From UBA12202 sp049595035 (GTDB lineage Bacteria > Pseudomonadota > Alphaproteobacteria > Puniceispirillales > UBA1172), in assembly GCA_049595035.1 (NCBI GenBank), contig JBMYKD010000010.1:1-64000 (forward strand): a stretch of 64,000 nucleotides of DNA. The letters run 5' to 3'. A program made the position numbers and the translations under genes. Numbering within the stretch: position 1 is the stretch's first letter; every line of letters begins with the position of its first letter. The notes beneath the pieces were generated by a model. It saw only the letters and a list, made by a program, of their open reading frames with translations, ran no database searches and was not told the origin of the DNA. Below, in pieces: positions 45,341 to 54,204 of the stretch.

Positions 45341-46309
45341 TCAGGCTTCATGAACAATCATGCCCGGCAAATCCCCGTGAGCCGCGCGATTAGCAACGTG
45401 ATCAATAAAACTGGTCACAAGGCGCGGCGGCTTTTCCATAAATTTATGGACAATGCCCAGCTTCATCGGTTGATGATCCCCTTCAAGAGGAAGAAAAACC
45501 AGCGGCTTACCATCTGGTGCAACCGCCGCATGAGTGCGAATATTAATCAATCCGTATCCAAAACCATTGGCAACAAGGCTTCGCATCACTGGCAGTTCTT
45601 TTGTCCTATCTGCAATATTCGGAGTTAATCCCTGACGGTGGAACATCGACAAAAAATAATCACCGCTTAATGGCAAATCTAGCAAAACCATGGGTAAATG
45701 CACCAGATCAGCAAGAGAAATGGATGACCGCCCTGCCATGGGATGGTCTGCCGATAATAACACATAAGGTGGCAATGTTGCGACACTGGAAAAAATGGTG
45801 TCGGCCCCAACCCCCAGATGATAGGTCAATGCTACATCTATTTCCGCCCGGTCAAGCATAGCCAGTAAATCGGCCTGATGCGCTTCATGAAGGATAATCT
45901 GGGTTTCCGGATAAGCCTGTTCAAAACTGCGCCGGATATTCGCACTAAGGATAGGAGCTATGGTGATCAGACAACCTATTTTTAATACGCCGCGCACATG
46001 ATCCTGCATATCTTCGGCAATGGTGCCCAGATTCTGCACCCAGTTCAATATCCCTTTTGCTTCTTCAACAAGCCTTTTTCCGCTAGTAGTCAGGGTTAGT
46101 CCACGGGCATGACGGCGGACAAACATCTGAATCTTCAGATCATCTTCCAGTTGTGATATGGCAGCTGAAATAGACGGTGATGATACATTGAGCTGGGCGG
46201 ATGCCGCCGTGATGCTTCCAAGTTCACCAACCGCCACCAGATATTCCAGCTGACGCAAGGTAATGCGCTGATTTATGCCACGGGACGATTTGGGCATAGT
46301 TTTATTCAA
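45341..46309 (-). CDS. LysR-family transcriptional regulator
   Basis: A 322-residue LTTR: an N-terminal winged helix-turn-helix (TLRQLEYLVAVGELGSITAA through VRRHARGLTLT) and a C-terminal effector domain. Unusually it is the last gene of the operon it probably controls: its start overlaps the stop of the PuuC-type aldehyde dehydrogenase by four bases. A T-N11-A dyad of the kind LTTRs bind lies upstream of the first gene of the operon, at 49954-49970. The inducer may be an amine-derived aldehyde or acid. Confidence 0.92.
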   Translation of the reverse strand: MNKTMPKSSRGINQRITLRQLEYLVAVGELGSITAASAQLNVSSPSISAAISQLEDDLKIQMFVRRHARGLTLTTSGKRLVEEAKGILNWVQNLGTIAEDMQDHVRGVLKIGCLITIAPILSANIRRSFEQAYPETQIILHEAHQADLLAMLDRAEIDVALTYHLGVGADTIFSSVATLPPYVLLSADHPMAGRSSISLADLVHLPMVLLDLPLSGDYFLSMFHRQGLTPNIADRTKELPVMRSLVANGFGYGLINIRTHAAVAPDGKPLVFLPLEGDHQPMKLGIVHKFMEKPPRLVTSFIDHVANRAAHGDLPGMIVHEA

Positions 46310-47796
46310 TATTTAATCCATGTGGTTTTTAATGCCGTGTATTTATCAAGCGCATGCAGGGATAAATCGCGCCCATATCCTGATTGTTTAAAACCGCCAA
46401 AAGGGGTCATCGGGCTTAATGCATCAACCGTATTGACAGAAACAGTTCCTGCCTGAAGCCGCCGCGAAACCCTGTGGGCGCGGGACAGACTGCCAGTCCA
46501 GACTGATGCCGCCAGACCATAGATACTATCATTGGCCATAGCCACGGCTTCGTCTTCACTATCGAATGGGATAACCGATAATACAGGGCCAAAAATTTCC
46601 TCTCTGGCTATCTGGCTTTCCGGTGGCACATCATCGAAAATCGTCGGCTGGACAAAATACCCTTTACCATCAACCTGCATCGCTTCACCGCCAGTGACAC
46701 AATCTGCATAGCTTTTGCCTTCCGCGATCATGGTCATAATGCGCTCATGTTGTTCTTTGCTGACAATCGCACCCATTTTGGCAGAAGGATCAAGAGGATC
46801 ACCCGGTTGATGCGCTTTGGCATGGCTGATCATGCGATCCAGAAACTCTTTATGAATGGAACGTTCAACCAGCAAACGGGAATTTGCCGAACACACTTCA
46901 CCCTGATTGAAAAAGATACCGAAAGCCGCCATGGATGCGGCTGCATCCAGATCATCGGTATCGGCAAAAATCAGATTGGGGCTTTTGCCGCCGGTTTCCA
47001 GCCAAACCTGTTTCATATTCGACTGGCCAGCATATTGCTGAAACATTTTTCCAACCGGTGTCGATCCGGTGAAAGCCAGACAATCCACATCACCATGAAG
47101 CCCCAATGCCTTACCAGCGGTTTCACCATATCCGGTGACAACGTTAAAAACGCCTTCGGGCAAACCTGCTTCCATCGCTAATTCAGCCAGACGTAAGGCC
47201 GAAAGCGGTGATTGTTCGGCTGGCTTAAGTACAACCGAATTTCCTGCAGCCAGTGCCGCCGCACCTTTCCATGTTGCCATATCAAGGGGGAAATTCCATG
47301 GCACCACTGCTCCGACAACCCCTAGCGGTTCTTTCGTAATCATCGCCAGATTACCAGCCCCCGTTGGTGCAATTTCATCATAGATTTTATCAATTGCTTC
47401 AGCATACCATTGAAAAAATGCGGCCGAACCGGGCACATCCACTGCCGCCGCATCTTCGACCAGCTTGCCCATATCCATGCTGTCAAGAAGCGCTAATTCT
47501 TCCAGATTGGCCCTGATCAGTTCGGCCAGCTTAAGCAAAACAGATTTACGATTTTGCGGGGTTTCTTCTGACCAGACGCCTTTATTGAATGCGGCACGGG
47601 CAGCGGTCACGGCCCGGTCGATATCAGTAGCATCGCCTTCTGCGACTTCGGCTATCACCGCATTAGTGGCCGGATTGATGGAAGAAAAACACTTACCAGA
47701 AGCGGCATCCTCGAAACGGCCATTAATAAAAAGCTGTTGGCGCGGCTTAAGCTTGCCTGCCAGTGTTTGCCATTCACCATAACTATGTAAAGACAT
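46306..47796 (-). CDS. puuC: PuuC-type aldehyde dehydrogenase (gamma-glutamyl-aminobutyraldehyde type)
   Basis: A 496-residue NAD(P)+ aldehyde dehydrogenase that lines up along its full length with E. coli PuuC. Catalytic residues are Asn168, Lys191, Glu267 (LETGG) and Cys302 (GEVCSAN). AGGGGGAG lies just before the ATG at 47796, so the longer frame to 47817 is rejected. In the glutamylated putrescine pathway it would oxidise gamma-glutamyl-gamma-aminobutyraldehyde; the glutamine-synthetase-like gene at 62102 could make the precursor. Its operon partners (HpaB/HpaC-type) suggest it may also act on aromatic aldehydes. Confidence 0.88.
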   Translation of the reverse strand: MSLHSYGEWQTLAGKLKPRQQLFINGRFEDAASGKCFSSINPATNAVIAEVAEGDATDIDRAVTAARAAFNKGVWSEETPQNRKSVLLKLAELIRANLEELALLDSMDMGKLVEDAAAVDVPGSAAFFQWYAEAIDKIYDEIAPTGAGNLAMITKEPLGVVGAVVPWNFPLDMATWKGAAALAAGNSVVLKPAEQSPLSALRLAELAMEAGLPEGVFNVVTGYGETAGKALGLHGDVDCLAFTGSTPVGKMFQQYAGQSNMKQVWLETGGKSPNLIFADTDDLDAAASMAAFGIFFNQGEVCSANSRLLVERSIHKEFLDRMISHAKAHQPGDPLDPSAKMGAIVSKEQHERIMTMIAEGKSYADCVTGGEAMQVDGKGYFVQPTIFDDVPPESQIAREEIFGPVLSVIPFDSEDEAVAMANDSIYGLAASVWTGSLSRAHRVSRRLQAGTVSVNTVDALSPMTPFGGFKQSGYGRDLSLHALDKYTALKTTWIKY

Positions 47797-47830
47797 GAAC
47801 TCCCCCTTATATATCACTTACAGGGAATAT

Positions 47831-48328
47831 TCAGGCAATTTCCTGAAAACGCCCATAACTGCGCCTTGAATAGACAAGCGCATCACCTTCTTCAGGTTGA
47901 TGAATGCCCAAAACACCACCAATAAAGATATAATGGGTTCCCACGCGTTCAACTTGATAGAGATGACAGTCAAACGATACCAGTGAATCCGTCAGAATAG
48001 GAACACCGGTTTTCAGTTTATGCCAGTCGACATGGCTGAATTTGTTATCACCATTAGCCCCACGACCGGCGAATATATCAGAAATCTGGGACTGATCCGA
48101 CCGAAGCATATTCACGGCAAAAGCCTTATTTTTCATAATGGCATCGGCAGCAGGGCTCATATGATGGATACAGACAAGCAACGTCGGGTCTTTCATATCG
48201 GCCGAAACAGATGACATGGCTGAAACTGTTACTCCATGCAATCCCGCTTCGCCATCAGTGGTTACTACATATACAGTAGTCCCGGCAGCAGACATAGCCG
48301 TGAGAAATTGGTCACGCATATTGTCCAT
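47831..48328 (-). CDS. Flavin reductase, HpaC-like
   Basis: A 165-residue flavin reductase domain protein. Family features are the early VTVSAMSSVSADMKDPTLLVCI stretch and the final HYIFIGGV with the conserved H-x6-G segment. It provides reduced FAD to a two-component monooxygenase, whose gene lies 10 bases upstream. The PuuC-type gene follows after about 34 bases on the same strand, so three catalytic genes and the LysR gene form one operon. Confidence 0.88.
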   Translation of the reverse strand: MDNMRDQFLTAMSAAGTTVYVVTTDGEAGLHGVTVSAMSSVSADMKDPTLLVCIHHMSPAADAIMKNKAFAVNMLRSDQSQISDIFAGRGANGDNKFSHVDWHKLKTGVPILTDSLVSFDCHLYQVERVGTHYIFIGGVLGIHQPEEGDALVYSRRSYGRFQEIA

Positions 48329-48338
48329 ATCAGATATC

Positions 48339-49874
48339 CTATTCAGCAGCTAAATTCTTACTATCATCAAACCACTGTCTGACCGCTCTGTCACCTTTTT
48401 TCTTGTTTGTATTGTCCATAACACGATCAGATAGATCAGCACCTTCTTTCACGAAATTCAATGCGCCGTCCCATTCAAAATTCCGATAAACCGCACCAAG
48501 ATGGGCGGTTGGTGGACTCTGTGCAAATAGCTGGAATGTTAATCGGTGACCTGCATAATCCGAATTGAGCAAATCACGGGCATAGGCCAGAAGCTTGCGT
48601 CGGTCTTCGGCGAGCCATGTATCATTGATGGTATAGAATTTTTCCATCCATGGCCGTGTTGCTTCCGATTCAAATGATGCCACGTTAGGCGTCACGCAAA
48701 TCTGCCCGCCACATAATTCACGCGTCAGATGCATCATGTTAGCCAGATTTGACATGGCATGATAACGCCCTGTCATCAAAAGGGACTGATTAGGCATAAG
48801 CAGGCCAGCTGGCGATGTTTCACCAAGTGCTATCGCTGATGTCAGATGGGCATTAATCCCTTCACGCCAGACAGCAAGATGGGAAAGCTTTTCCTGGACT
48901 GCCGGAATTTTTTCCAGCCCTGTCTGGCGGATATTGAATAACGCCGTGCCAATCATCTGGTCGGCCTGTTTCAATGTCCGTTGAACAAAAGCAAATGCCG
49001 AATAACGGTGCAAGGTTGCACGGATGAATGATGCCGCTTTTGTGTGACGGTAGAACAGAACATTTTCCCATGGTATCAATACGTTATCAAAAATAACAAG
49101 CGTATCGACTTCATCAAATTTATTGGAAAGGGGATAGTCGCGGTGATCTGACCGTGGGCAACCACCACGCGCACCGGCAAAACCTGTCCGGCAGATGAAT
49201 TTCAGATTAGGTGAGTTCAAATCACAGATGAACCCAAGCGCATAATCCGATAATTTGCTATCACCCCAATTGGCAATAGTCGGCTTGGTGAAAGCCTGAT
49301 TGGCATAAGCGGCGGCTGTTTCGTATTTTGCGCCTCTGACAATAATGCCTTCATCTGTTTCTTTAACAACATGCAACAGCATATCAGGGTCTTGGTCTTG
49401 TGGTGCTAGTGACCGGTCACCTTTGGGGTCTGTATTTGCCGATACATGAAAAGGGTCTTCTTTGAGAACCTTGTATATGTGGTGTTCAATATTTTTGGAA
49501 AATTGCGGATCAACTTCGTTCAGAACATCCTGACCATCATAGAGTGACCACATTTCACCAACAGTTTCGTCACCAACACGAGTTACCACTCCGCCTACAT
49601 CTTCTAACACGGCATCCGTAGCCCGGCGTTTTGCCCACCAGTCTTCCTGTGAGAAGGGTAGCGCATTACCAACGGCATTCGTTTCATCCCCGTCCTTGAC
49701 CGTCATGATGTCTTTCGTTACCGGTTCATGCGCCATATCATAAATGCGGGCGCGGATATCAATAAGGGGTTTGAACATGGGGTGCGCGGTCACATCCTTA
49801 ACGCGCTGACCATCCATATAAACCTCACGGTTGTCGCGGATCGAATCTTTATATTCGTCACCTGTTCTGATCAT
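48339..49874 (-). CDS. HpaB-family FADH2-dependent monooxygenase, atypical active site
   Basis: A 511-residue protein of the 4-hydroxyphenylacetate 3-hydroxylase/4-hydroxybutyryl-CoA dehydratase fold. The RTGDEYKDSIRD start, the GIIVRGAKYETAAAYAN stretch and the ELCGGQICVTPNVASFE block fix the family. GGGAG stands seven bases before the ATG at 49874. The canonical substrate motif GRSPDYMN is replaced around residues 98-106 by TRVGDETVG: an Arg (99) and an Asp (102) may align, but the usual Tyr becomes Glu103, and the LTH histidine is absent near residue 145. It therefore probably does not use 4-hydroxyphenylacetate itself. Confidence 0.87.
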   Translation of the reverse strand: MIRTGDEYKDSIRDNREVYMDGQRVKDVTAHPMFKPLIDIRARIYDMAHEPVTKDIMTVKDGDETNAVGNALPFSQEDWWAKRRATDAVLEDVGGVVTRVGDETVGEMWSLYDGQDVLNEVDPQFSKNIEHHIYKVLKEDPFHVSANTDPKGDRSLAPQDQDPDMLLHVVKETDEGIIVRGAKYETAAAYANQAFTKPTIANWGDSKLSDYALGFICDLNSPNLKFICRTGFAGARGGCPRSDHRDYPLSNKFDEVDTLVIFDNVLIPWENVLFYRHTKAASFIRATLHRYSAFAFVQRTLKQADQMIGTALFNIRQTGLEKIPAVQEKLSHLAVWREGINAHLTSAIALGETSPAGLLMPNQSLLMTGRYHAMSNLANMMHLTRELCGGQICVTPNVASFESEATRPWMEKFYTINDTWLAEDRRKLLAYARDLLNSDYAGHRLTFQLFAQSPPTAHLGAVYRNFEWDGALNFVKEGADLSDRVMDNTNKKKGDRAVRQWFDDSKNLAAE

Positions 49875-49953
49875 AACTGACTCCCTTTTTTTAATAACAT
49901 TTAATTTGATTAATTTGCTATCATTAAGACAAGCATCATTATTCAATTCATTG

Positions 49954-49970
49954 ATTAGGATAAACCTAAT
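49954..49970. promoter_or_regulatory. Candidate LysR-type operator (T-N11-A dyad)
   Basis: ATTAGG-ATAAA-CCTAAT is a perfect 6-bp inverted repeat with 5-base spacing; the internal TAGGATAAACCTA satisfies T-N11-A. It lies about 80 bases upstream of the HpaB-type start, the usual place of an LTTR recognition site, in the 243-base gap shared with the potA gene. The operon's own last gene encodes a LysR protein. Confidence 0.5.
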
Positions 49971-50117
49971 TTACTTTCCATGAAAGTCGTTTTGAATTGT
50001 ATCACTGGAAAAAGATATCAGGCTTGCCTTTGATGTTTTATTTATGCACCATGCCATTTGATTTTCTGGATCGCATAATGCAGTAGCAATCGGCAAGGTA
50101 AAGGGATGAATTAATTG

Positions 50118-51230
50118 ATGAACGCCAAAAATCCAATGATAAAACCAGCCATTGATATTGTATCTGTTACCAAAGTCTATCCGCATCGCACAGACCCCGT
50201 GACAGCATTGAATGATATCAGTTTTGCCATTGAGGATAATGAGTTTTTTACATTATTAGGGCCATCTGGGTGTGGGAAAACAACCCTGTTGCGCATGATT
50301 GGCGGCTTTGAAAATATAACTAAAGGTCAGATTCGGCTTTATGGCGAAGATATCAGCACACTTCAGCCTAATCAGCGGCCTATCAATACGGTTTTTCAGC
50401 AATATGCACTTTTCCCCCATTTCACCGTTTTTGAAAATGTTGCTTTTGGGTTAAAGCGGCTTGGCCGTGACCGTGCGTTTATCAAAAAGCAGACCGAAGC
50501 CATGCTTGAATTGATCCGTATGTCTGAATTTGCCCATCGCAAACCCAATCAGCTTTCTGGTGGCCAGCAGCAACGTGTCGCTCTGGCTCGCGCCCTTGCT
50601 CCGGAACCGAAAGTATTGCTTCTTGATGAACCACTATCCGCACTTGATCTTAAATTACGGCAAGCCATGCGCGAAGAACTAAAGGATATTCAGAAAAAGA
50701 CTGGCATTACATTTATCTTTGTCACCCATGATCAGGAAGAAGCCCTGACTATGTCCGACCGGATTGCAGTGATGAGTAATGGTGAAGTCCAGCAAATCGG
50801 AACAGCGACAGACATATATGATCACCCTGTGAATCATTTTGTTGCCAATTTCATCGGTGAAGCCAACATCCTCAAAGCAAACGTCACCAAATCAACCAAA
50901 GGTCACATTTCGGCCAACTTAGCGGCTGGCGGTAATGCCGTCACCATCACATCTGATATGCCGGTACAAAAGGGGCAGGATATTTCAGTCATGATCCGGC
51001 CTGAACGTGTCGTCATTGGTAAAACAAGCCGGGCAAAATCCGCACTTAACGGGGTGGTGCAGGCCATATCCTATCTGGGAACAGATACTCAGCTTCATGT
51101 CATTCTTGATGATGGGGAAATGATCATAGCCAGACAGCAAAACAGCATTGAGGCTGGCTCAACACTCAACAAAGGCGATAAGGTTAGCGTGACTATCCCC
51201 GAACATGCCTTACGCGTATTGGCAGATTAA
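50118..51230 (+). CDS. potA: Polyamine ABC transporter ATP-binding protein
   Basis: A 370-residue ABC ATPase of the spermidine/putrescine (PotA/PotG) type. Walker A GPSGCGKTT is at 48-56, the signature LSGGQQQR, Walker B VLLLDEPLSALD, and a C-terminal TOBE-like domain follows beyond residue 290. The ATG at 50118 is used; the frame opens with TTG one codon earlier. The permease gene overlaps its stop by one base. It energises import by the PotBC membrane pair and opens the polyamine island. Confidence 0.93.
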   Translation: MNAKNPMIKPAIDIVSVTKVYPHRTDPVTALNDISFAIEDNEFFTLLGPSGCGKTTLLRMIGGFENITKGQIRLYGEDISTLQPNQRPINTVFQQYALFPHFTVFENVAFGLKRLGRDRAFIKKQTEAMLELIRMSEFAHRKPNQLSGGQQQRVALARALAPEPKVLLLDEPLSALDLKLRQAMREELKDIQKKTGITFIFVTHDQEEALTMSDRIAVMSNGEVQQIGTATDIYDHPVNHFVANFIGEANILKANVTKSTKGHISANLAAGGNAVTITSDMPVQKGQDISVMIRPERVVIGKTSRAKSALNGVVQAISYLGTDTQLHVILDDGEMIIARQQNSIEAGSTLNKGDKVSVTIPEHALRVLAD

Positions 51231-52171
51231 TGGCAGGCATGATCGGGAAAACAAGAAAGGTCACAGACGGCACCCAGACCTCTATCGTTGATGGCAGACA
51301 GCATCTGTTGCTGCTACCGGCATGGCTGATTATTGGTGTCCTGCTGGTTATTCCTGTTCTGCTAATGCTTGTCTATTCTTTCCTGACACAGGATTTTCGC
51401 GGTGGTGTGATATGGGAGTTTTCTCTTGAAGCCTATGATCAGTTTTTCCTTGATCGCGGACTATTCGGGGATGAGGATCCAAGCATTGAATGGACGTATA
51501 TCGGTATTTTCTGGCGTTCTTTCGTTCAAGCCCTTTTTGCCATGATATTCTGCTTTCTGATTGGTTTTCCCACTGCCTATTTTATTGCTACCCGTCCGCA
51601 ACGGTCACGATCATTCTGGTTATTTCTTGTTACGATACCATACTGGGTTAATCTGCTGATCCGCACGGTTTCCATGAAGTTTCTTATTCGTGATAACGGC
51701 CCAATCAATACATGGCTGTTATCAGGTGGTATCATTGATGAACCTATCAGCATGATTAATACCAGTTTTGCTATTCAGCTGGGGCTATTCTATTCATATC
51801 TGCCCTTTATGGTTCTGCCCATATATGCATCTATTGAGCGTTATAATTTTGCCCTGTCCGAAGCAGCGGCCGATCTTTATTCCAGTCGCTGGATGACCAT
51901 GTTCAAGATTGTCATTCCATCGGTGCGCCCCGGTATTATTGCCGGATGTATTCTGGTTTTCATTCCCAGTTTGGGGGCATTCCTTGCGCCAGACCTGCTC
52001 GGAGGAGCAAAGAATTTCATGATTGGATCACTGGTAGAGGAACAGTTCAAAGGTCAGGCCGGTGACTGGCCATTCGGGGCGGCGGTATCCATGATCCTTT
52101 TATCTATCATCATGGTGATCTTGCTATTCTATGCCAGAGCCCAGAGCCGTCAAAGTAATGGAGGCCACTGA
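51230..52171 (+). CDS. potB: Polyamine ABC transporter permease, PotB/PotH type
   Basis: A 313-residue permease with six hydrophobic segments. The EAA motif that contacts the ATPase is visible as EAAADLYSSRWMTMFKIVIPSVRPGI. The start overlaps the potA stop (TAATG). Compared with PotB it has a slightly longer N-terminus and an extra acidic periplasmic loop (DRGLFGDEDPSIEW). It pairs with the next permease. Confidence 0.92.
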   Translation: MAGMIGKTRKVTDGTQTSIVDGRQHLLLLPAWLIIGVLLVIPVLLMLVYSFLTQDFRGGVIWEFSLEAYDQFFLDRGLFGDEDPSIEWTYIGIFWRSFVQALFAMIFCFLIGFPTAYFIATRPQRSRSFWLFLVTIPYWVNLLIRTVSMKFLIRDNGPINTWLLSGGIIDEPISMINTSFAIQLGLFYSYLPFMVLPIYASIERYNFALSEAAADLYSSRWMTMFKIVIPSVRPGIIAGCILVFIPSLGAFLAPDLLGGAKNFMIGSLVEEQFKGQAGDWPFGAAVSMILLSIIMVILLFYARAQSRQSNGGH

Positions 52172-52172
52172 T

Positions 52173-52985
52173 ATGGCAAATGCTTCAGAACGCATACGCT
52201 GGTATCCCGGCTTCAGAGAAATGGCACTGCTTTGTCTTGTTATTCTCTATGCTCCACTGATCATTGTGATGATCTATTCGTTTAACGACTCGCCATCAAT
52301 TACCATCTGGAAAGGGTTCAGTTTTGTCTGGTATGAAGAAGTGTTTTTCGGCCCCGAAGCTGAAAAGTTCAAACAGGCGACAATCAATTCCCTTATCATA
52401 GCTGTGCTGGCGGCCATTGCTTCAACCATAATAGCTACCGCATCAGCATTAGCCATGATCCGCGGCCGCCATTTCCGTGGGCAAGCCATGACATTTGGAC
52501 TTATTAATCTGCCTTTGATGGTGCCGGAAATTGTCACTGCTGTCGCCACCCTGATCTTTTTTGCCTCAATCGGGTTTGATCGCGGGATATTAAGTATTCT
52601 GCTCGCCCATATCGTGTTCTGTATACCTTTTGCCTATCTGCCTATTGCGGCGCGGCTTCAGGGTATTGCCAATGTCTATGAACAGGTCGCACGGGATTTA
52701 TACGCCACCCCCGGACAGACATTCAGGTTAGTCCTATTTCCCATGATGCTACCGGGTATTCTTTCCGGTTTCTTGCTGGCCTTTATCATTTCGCTTGATG
52801 ATTTTATCATTACCAATTTTGTCAAAGGCGCCGGTGTCGAAACACTGCCGACTGCCATTTTCGGTGCTGTTAAACAGGGCATCAAGCCAAATATCATGGC
52901 TATTTCAACGCTTATGCTGGTCGCGTCATTCCTGCTGGTTACCATATCATATGTCATCAGTCGTATTGGCAATACGGATAAATAG
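52173..52985 (+). CDS. potC: Polyamine ABC transporter permease, PotC/PotI type
   Basis: A 270-residue permease with six helices; the EAA loop reads EQVARDLYATPGQTFRLVLFPMMLPGIL. The short sequence YSFNDSPSITIWKGFSFVWY near the N-terminus is typical of PotC/PotI. The ATG at 52173 has GGAGG eight bases upstream, which decides against the start at 52131 lying inside potB. It follows potB by one base between stop and start. Confidence 0.92.
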   Translation: MANASERIRWYPGFREMALLCLVILYAPLIIVMIYSFNDSPSITIWKGFSFVWYEEVFFGPEAEKFKQATINSLIIAVLAAIASTIIATASALAMIRGRHFRGQAMTFGLINLPLMVPEIVTAVATLIFFASIGFDRGILSILLAHIVFCIPFAYLPIAARLQGIANVYEQVARDLYATPGQTFRLVLFPMMLPGILSGFLLAFIISLDDFIITNFVKGAGVETLPTAIFGAVKQGIKPNIMAISTLMLVASFLLVTISYVISRIGNTDK

Positions 52986-52990
52986 TTAAT

Positions 52991-53009
52991 ACCTAATCAA
53001 TGATTAAGT
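52991..53009. promoter_or_regulatory. Imperfect palindrome upstream of the polyamine-binding protein gene
   Basis: ACCTAATC-AAT-GATTAAGT pairs at seven of eight positions. It contains, on the minus strand, the 11-mer CATTGATTAGG that also occurs at 49949-49959 beside the LysR-type dyad. It lies just after the potC stop, about 95 bases before the potD start, in the only sizeable gap of the transporter operon. Operator or weak attenuator are both possible. Confidence 0.35.
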
Positions 53010-53101
53010 AAATTCTCTTTTTTCTAAAGCAACAATCCGATACTGTATTATTAAGAAGGTGCTGAATTGGCATCTGAATAGACAATATATGGAGGAAAAT
53101 C

Positions 53102-54136
53102 ATGCGTAAATTTTCAACACTGCTAGGGGCGGCCGCAATGACCATGTCATTTGCCCAGGCGGCTTCTGCTGAAAAACTAACCATCTATCACTGGTTTGAA
53201 TATATTCCGCAAGAATTGCTGAATGAATTTACAACCGAAACAGGCATCGAAGTTGTCATGGACACCTATGATTCCAACGAAGCGCTTCTGGCTAATCTCA
53301 AAGCCACCGGCATGGGCAGTTATGATATCGCGTTTCCTAGTGATTATATGGTCAACATTATGCGCGATGAAGGGATGCTGGATACCTTTACATCATCAGA
53401 GTTGAAGAATTTTGATAATATTCAGGAACAATGGCTGAATGTAAGCTTTGATATGGGACGTCAGAGTTCTGTTCCCTATCAGTGGGGTTCTACCAGTTTC
53501 ATGGTGGATCGCAACGTCTATTCCGGTGATATCCGGACATCTGACATTATCTTTAACCCACCAGCAGAGTTAAAAGGCAAAATTAATGTGCTTGATACCG
53601 CTGGTGAAACCCTTGCTTTTGCCTCACTCTATATGGGTATCCCACAATGCACCAATGACAGAAGCCAGTTGAAAAAACTCAGTGCCATGCTGGAAACAGC
53701 AAAAGGGAACTGGGCATCTTTCAATTCTGATGGCGCCAAGGACGTTTTATCATCCGGGGATGCAGCAGCTGGCATGATCTGGAACGGATTTGGTGCAAAG
53801 GCCAGAGCAGAAAGAGCATCGCTTGAATATTCATACCCGAAAGAAGGCTATCTGGTATGGGCCGATAGTGCAGTTCTGTTAAAGGATGCCCCAAATCGTG
53901 ATGCAGCATTGAAGTTTATGGACTTCCTGCTTGAACCCGAAGTGGCGGCAGCAATCACCAATTATGCACGCTATACCGCTGGCGTAAAAGGTGTTGAGGA
54001 ATTTCTGGATGAAGAACTGGTCACCTCACCTGAAAACAACCCGCCAGCAGATGCACCAGCCGGGACATTTGTTGAAGTATGTGCACCGGAAACCCAGGCG
54101 TTATATGACGCCATCTGGACACAGCTGAAAAAGTAA
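53102..54136 (+). CDS. potD: Periplasmic polyamine-binding protein (PotD/PotF type)
   Basis: A 344-residue receptor with a signal peptide (residues 1-23, ending AASA). The mature protein opens with LTIYHWFEYIP, matching the first ligand-wall block (Trp, acidic residue, Tyr) of PotD/PotF. Fold landmarks such as YDIAFPSDYMV and VPYQWGSTSFMV agree. GGAGG lies seven bases before the ATG. The 116-base gap after potC holds a palindrome and probably a separate promoter, as receptors are needed in excess. Putrescine or spermidine preference cannot be decided. Confidence 0.92.
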   Translation: MRKFSTLLGAAAMTMSFAQAASAEKLTIYHWFEYIPQELLNEFTTETGIEVVMDTYDSNEALLANLKATGMGSYDIAFPSDYMVNIMRDEGMLDTFTSSELKNFDNIQEQWLNVSFDMGRQSSVPYQWGSTSFMVDRNVYSGDIRTSDIIFNPPAELKGKINVLDTAGETLAFASLYMGIPQCTNDRSQLKKLSAMLETAKGNWASFNSDGAKDVLSSGDAAAGMIWNGFGAKARAERASLEYSYPKEGYLVWADSAVLLKDAPNRDAALKFMDFLLEPEVAAAITNYARYTAGVKGVEEFLDEELVTSPENNPPADAPAGTFVEVCAPETQALYDAIWTQLKK

Positions 54137-54143
54137 TATGATC

Positions 54144-54175
54144 ATGGCCACATTCGTAACCACGGATGTGGCCAT
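54144..54175 (+). terminator. Strong hairpin after the polyamine-binding protein gene
   Basis: ATGGCCACATTCGT and ACGGATGTGGCCAT form a 14-bp stem with one wobble pair around the tetraloop AACC, eight bases after the potD stop. A modest T-rich stretch follows further on. Its position over 54166 argues that the next gene starts at 54205. Confidence 0.6.
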
Positions 54176-54204
54176 ATGCCTATTTCAGAAATTTATCTTT
54201 TAGT

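Noticed and set aside
52131..52985. potC starting at 52131 inside potB
   Set aside because: GGAGG sits correctly before the ATG at 52173, and the extra residues are not family-like.
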